From Craterostigma plantagineum (taxonomy: Eukaryota; Streptophyta; Magnoliopsida; Lamiales; Linderniaceae), in assembly GCA_027422505.1 (NCBI GenBank), contig JAPQWV010000002.1, positions 29,862,501 through 29,926,500 of the forward strand: a stretch of 64,000 bases of DNA, in the 5' to 3' direction. Below the pieces are notes generated by a model. It saw only the letters and a list, made by a program, of their open reading frames with translations, was not told where the DNA came from and made no database searches. The position numbers and the translations under genes were made by a program. Positions 60,459 to 64,000 of this stretch are shown here, one piece after another (position 1 is the stretch's first letter; each line of letters opens with the position of its first letter).

Positions 60459-62861
60459 TCAGATGAAGGTTAGTTGTAAAAAAGGAGTATGAGATATTGT
60501 TTGAAAGCTGATTGAAGTAGAGGATGGAACGAGAGAGATGTGCAGAGAATATGAGAATGGAGAGAGATAGGGGAGAAGCTTCACAAATGCAAATTGAGGG
60601 TCAAATCAATGAGCATTTCTTTTTTTATCCTTGTTTCTTTGTGGAGGAATCAGAATACCTTTTTAACCTGCGCTCGATAGCAGCCACCATCTATCTGCTC
60701 TCTTCTTTGAGGAATCTTATAAAGACCCCACCTTTTCTTTTCTTTTATTTCCAAAAGCAATGAAAATCCTAGGAATTATGTAAACTAGAACGAGCAGAAA
60801 GATTGGCAAGTTCAAGGGGATGAAGTCCACATCAAGATCTGAATGCATAGAACTGCCATTGCCAAGAAAAGCAAGAACAAATCATAAACGAAGGAGATGA
60901 GAGGATGAGTATATCTTGATTAGAATCCTACAGAGAGAACAAATGGACAACAAAAAGCTCGATAAGAACAGCGACAGACTTAGAAAAAGCAGCAAGTTTC
61001 GAAGCTCCAATGAGAAAAATCCTGGGAGAAAGCTCTGAAATCTGAAAGGAGGAAAATAATAAAGCGGAAAAGAAAAAAGTTTTCAGCTCACTCACTTTTT
61101 TCCTCGCCTAGATATGCGTGGTAACAGAGAGAGAGAGAGAAGAAAAGTGTTCCCTAGAGACAATTGAAAATGCGGGAGATGAAAAAAAAAAGCAGCAACG
61201 AATTCTTAGCGAGCACGAGCTCCAAGGCTCCAAGAATCTCGAAATTTATTGCAACCATAAAATCACACTACCCATGATAGATGGAGAAGGAGATAGGCAG
61301 AGAGAAGAAAGCTGCAGAGAGAGAGAGAGAGAGAGAGATGAGAGAGAGTGAAGGTGGTGAGTTTTGATTGGTTGAGATGGTGCTGCAAACTTAAAAATAA
61401 AAGGCTTTACTTATTATAGTGCACACTCCTTCGTTGCTTGCTCTTTCATCCCACATTACAAATTAAGAAAATGTTATTATATATATTTTTTATTTCTCCT
61501 TTTCAGGTTTGTTTAATTAATTTAAGATTGTTACGAACTATTTCGTCTTGCACCTAATGATTATCATCGGAAGATGAATGAACATACACGCACTCAATGT
61601 CACTCTGTTTTTTCTTTTTTTTCAAAAAACTCACTGTCAAAAGGAGAAGTACTCTACACACACATACACCAATAAGTGTGTTATCTATTTACATTAAGAA
61701 GTGAAGTTGTTATATGGAACTATAATTTTTTAGTAAATATATTAGCAAATGGATCATCTCTGAACTCCATCACTTGACTAGAGAACTAGTCCTAGAAGAC
61801 GGGCTAGCTAGCCCCACATATTCGTCTCATATAGTCATATATGAATAATGAATAGACTACTAACAGGAAAAAAAACAAACAATGAAAAAGAAAAGGAAAA
61901 AAACAAAAGCAATTTATATACTCATTGTTATTCAACAATCAAGATACTCATTTATGTTAAATATAAAAATGTGGGTACTAGACCATCTCTTACATGATCA
62001 CTTAGCATGTGTTCGACACGTGTATAGATAATTAATATGTTGTTTAGTCAGCTATTAATGAATTTATTTATGTTTTTCAAAAAAGGCCAGTCAGCTAATA
62101 GTCAAAAGGATTAGTACTTACTACTTAACACTTATTCTACTTATTTAAATACTAATATAAAAATCACACAATTAGTCAAACAAACTCTAGTTTCCTATGT
62201 CCATTATCTCTTTACGATGAGATGTAGTGTAAGTGAGCGAATGAATATGAATGAATTGGATTGAAATCATATAATATGGCCATTTCATCGTGTAGTAGTA
62301 GTGTTTAAAATTTAAATGATAGCTCATCGCCCATAACTTGACCTCGATCCACTAAACAATCAATGTCATTTTAGCATAGTTTTTTTATATAATTTTTCTG
62401 ATAGCAATCAACGTGAAGTGATTGCCAAATAATGGGGAAAATAAATTCGGAATGGATCATATGAGAGATAATATTTCAACCCGACCAAGAGCAAGATCTA
62501 GAAAGGGAGGATAAAAGATGAGAAAACGAAATTAATATAATATGTAGCAAGTATATTATTGGATGGCAATTTATTTTCCATTAACGGAAAGATTCGAATG
62601 GTTTGCTCTTTGCCTATAAAGATCAATTGCACTCACATTGGTTGGTTGATATATCAGCTTCATATTCATATCAATTCGACACGCATAAATATAAATCCAA
62701 TTTTCAGGAAAAAGGTAGTCATAGAAATTACAAACGAAACATAATAAACTTCGCATACGTTTTCCAGGAACATAATAATACCATATAGCTCTCTCCTAAA
62801 TACAATCATCAAACAACACAAGCCTTTTATTTTTTATTTTTTTCCGACAATAACACAAGCC
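60459..62861. promoter_or_regulatory. DIVARICATA-like leader and promoter with GA repeats
   Basis: GA (CT on the coding strand) runs at about 61125-61141 and 61316-61338 suit a long CT-rich leader or BPC/GAGA-factor site of the MYB gene. The right part is the ceramidase 3' flank. No other gene recognised. Confidence 0.45.
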
Positions 62862-64000
62862 TTACGTCACCACAAAAGCGCTCGACGTCCCCGTAAAATG
62901 CTTGATCGAACCCAAAAGGCTCTTCGCCGCGCCGAAATGCCTTATCCTATAAACACCCAAAGCAGCGTTCTTCGGTATTATCCACTGAATCGTTGCGTAA
63001 CTCCTCGTACTAAGTTTTTGAGGTCTCGACCAGACGAAACGAAGGCAGAAATCATCGTCGTCGTAAGAAGACACCCAATTATTATCCCCACCTTTGAGAA
63101 TCTCGACGAGCGCAAAGGTACCTTCGGTCATAAGATCATTCCTCGGGCAAGCCGACCAGAAAACAACAGTAACGTTGTCCCCTCTCCTGAAAGTCGAGTT
63201 CTTGGGCACGTCTGACTTCAAATCACCGAACTTCACGCCAGCTGGCGTTGCGTCGACTACGACGGGCGGAAGAAGGCTTATCTGCTTGTCGAGTAGGTCG
63301 GGAGGTTGTGGGCCCCTCTCGACCGGTTGCTTGGTAATGAGGGCTGTTGCGAGTTTCTTGAACTCTTGTATGTAGGCGCTGAGCGTGTGCGGGCCGTAGA
63401 GGGTTGAGGCGCCTTCGTATCTCTGTACTTGGTATTCCTCGAACGTTGTGACGTATTGAGAGTAGGTATTTGTTAGGCCAGCTATGACGACGTGGACGTT
63501 GTTGCTCATATATTCTTCGTTGGTTGCATTTGTAAGAACCTTTCTCACTGCGTCTCTGAGACGTCTCCCAGCCATTGTACTAAATTCTGTTTTTTTTTTA
63601 AAGAGAGAAAGCATAAGAAGATTTGAGTTTCAAAGAACAATAACATGATCAGTGCACGGAGGTTTAATTGATTTGGGAAAAATGGAAAAGCTAGCCACAC
63701 CTCCAGGCACACTAAGGATGACGAGCTGCCCTATTCGGAGAATCTGTATGGGAAGTATTGAAGGCTGAAGAAGCAAGAAACGATATTTTTTGTTAGTTCA
63801 ATGGGCGTCGCCCTTTGAATGTGGAAACGGAAGGAAAAGTTAAGATAGGGAAAGCTATGAAAGGAAAAATAAGGAACCCACGGCCCAATCATAAGGCTGT
63901 TTCATTTCTCCGGTATCTAAGAGAATTGGCTTCGGATCCTGACAATCCACTTGTTCCTTGCCTGGAGTTTTAAGCAAGTTACGAACCAATTTCCAGAATG
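62862..64000 (-). CDS. NCER: Neutral ceramidase, 3' part
   Basis: The last three exons run off the right edge: 63882-64000 (partial), 63701-63764, 62862-63586. Introns are 63587-63700 and 63765-63881. The read is EQVDCQDPKPILLDTGEM, then PSILPIQILRIGQLVILSVPGE, then FSTMAGRRLRDAV, NVHVVIAGLTNTYSQYV, EEYQVQRYEGASTLYGPHTL, and the C-terminal beta domain ending SIKHFTGTSSAFVVT. This is diagnostic of the neutral/alkaline ceramidase family, including the C-terminal half of the catalytic fold. The catalytic Ser and zinc ligands of the N-terminal part lie outside. The enzyme hydrolyses ceramide to sphingoid base and fatty acid at ER/Golgi or plasma membrane (known). The long open frame starting at 63575 is the last exon, not a separate gene. 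Confidence 0.94.

Noticed and set aside
62862..63614. A 250-codon frame as a stand-alone intact gene
   Set aside because: It is only the last exon of neutral ceramidase. Upstream exons are present to the window edge.
1..64000. CRISPR arrays, phage or bacterial islands
   Set aside because: No spaced direct repeats, and the gene structure is plant nuclear throughout.

Overview
The window is nuclear DNA of a flowering plant, most likely a eudicot. The evidence is short GT-AG introns rich in T, AT-rich spacers, a plant-type U1 snRNA gene, and plant-only families (PLATZ, oleosin, classical AGP, PIN, FORKED-like/DUF828, MYC, HSFA, R2R3-MYB, PPR). It is gene-dense and syntenic-looking. I see no organelle, bacterial or viral insert and no CRISPR. 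About 26 loci are supported; most could be given exon models whose phases close exactly. The species cannot be fixed from the sequence.

Layout. 1-13 kb: the 3' end of a 10-formyl-THF deformylase, a FORKED-like/VAN3-binding PH protein, a tail-anchored coiled-coil protein with one broken frame, a complete U1 snRNA gene with USE, TATA and 3' box, an intronless PPR gene, a classical AGP, and a glycine-rich protein of unknown function. 14-28 kb: a chloroplast DAD1-like phospholipase A1, an oleosin under two ABRE/G-boxes and two RY motifs, a tetraspanin, a PLATZ factor, a 3.5-kb AT-rich spacer, and an intronless MYC2-type bHLH. 29-40 kb: a TOM2A-like tetraspanin with an apparent 1-nt frame break at its N-terminus, an unresolved locus next to an E2F-like site, a GATA26/27-type factor, a small unrecognised gene, an ARF-GAP, and a USP-fold protein. 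41-48 kb: a type I MADS gene, an HSFA1-type heat factor divergent from the checkpoint clamp gene RAD1, and an R2R3-MYB with an intron that reads through in frame. 51-64 kb: a short ER-type PIN with a GC-AG intron and a nested repeat in intron 2, a GH3 beta-glucosidase, a DIVARICATA-like MYB, and the 3' end of a neutral ceramidase.

The genes do not form a single pathway. Functional neighbours worth noting are two genes linked to jasmonate (PLA1 and MYC) and two head-to-head promoters (HSFA1/RAD1 and the small gene/ARF-GAP). The most unusual non-genic structure is a small family of inverted-repeat elements at about 9.5, 31.2 and 52.8 kb. Two of the copies share an internal 21-nt minisatellite, and the third copy carries a retroposon 3' fragment with a poly-A tail and target-site duplication. 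Two independent single-base frame breaks in homopolymer runs suggest either residual assembly error or real lesions.
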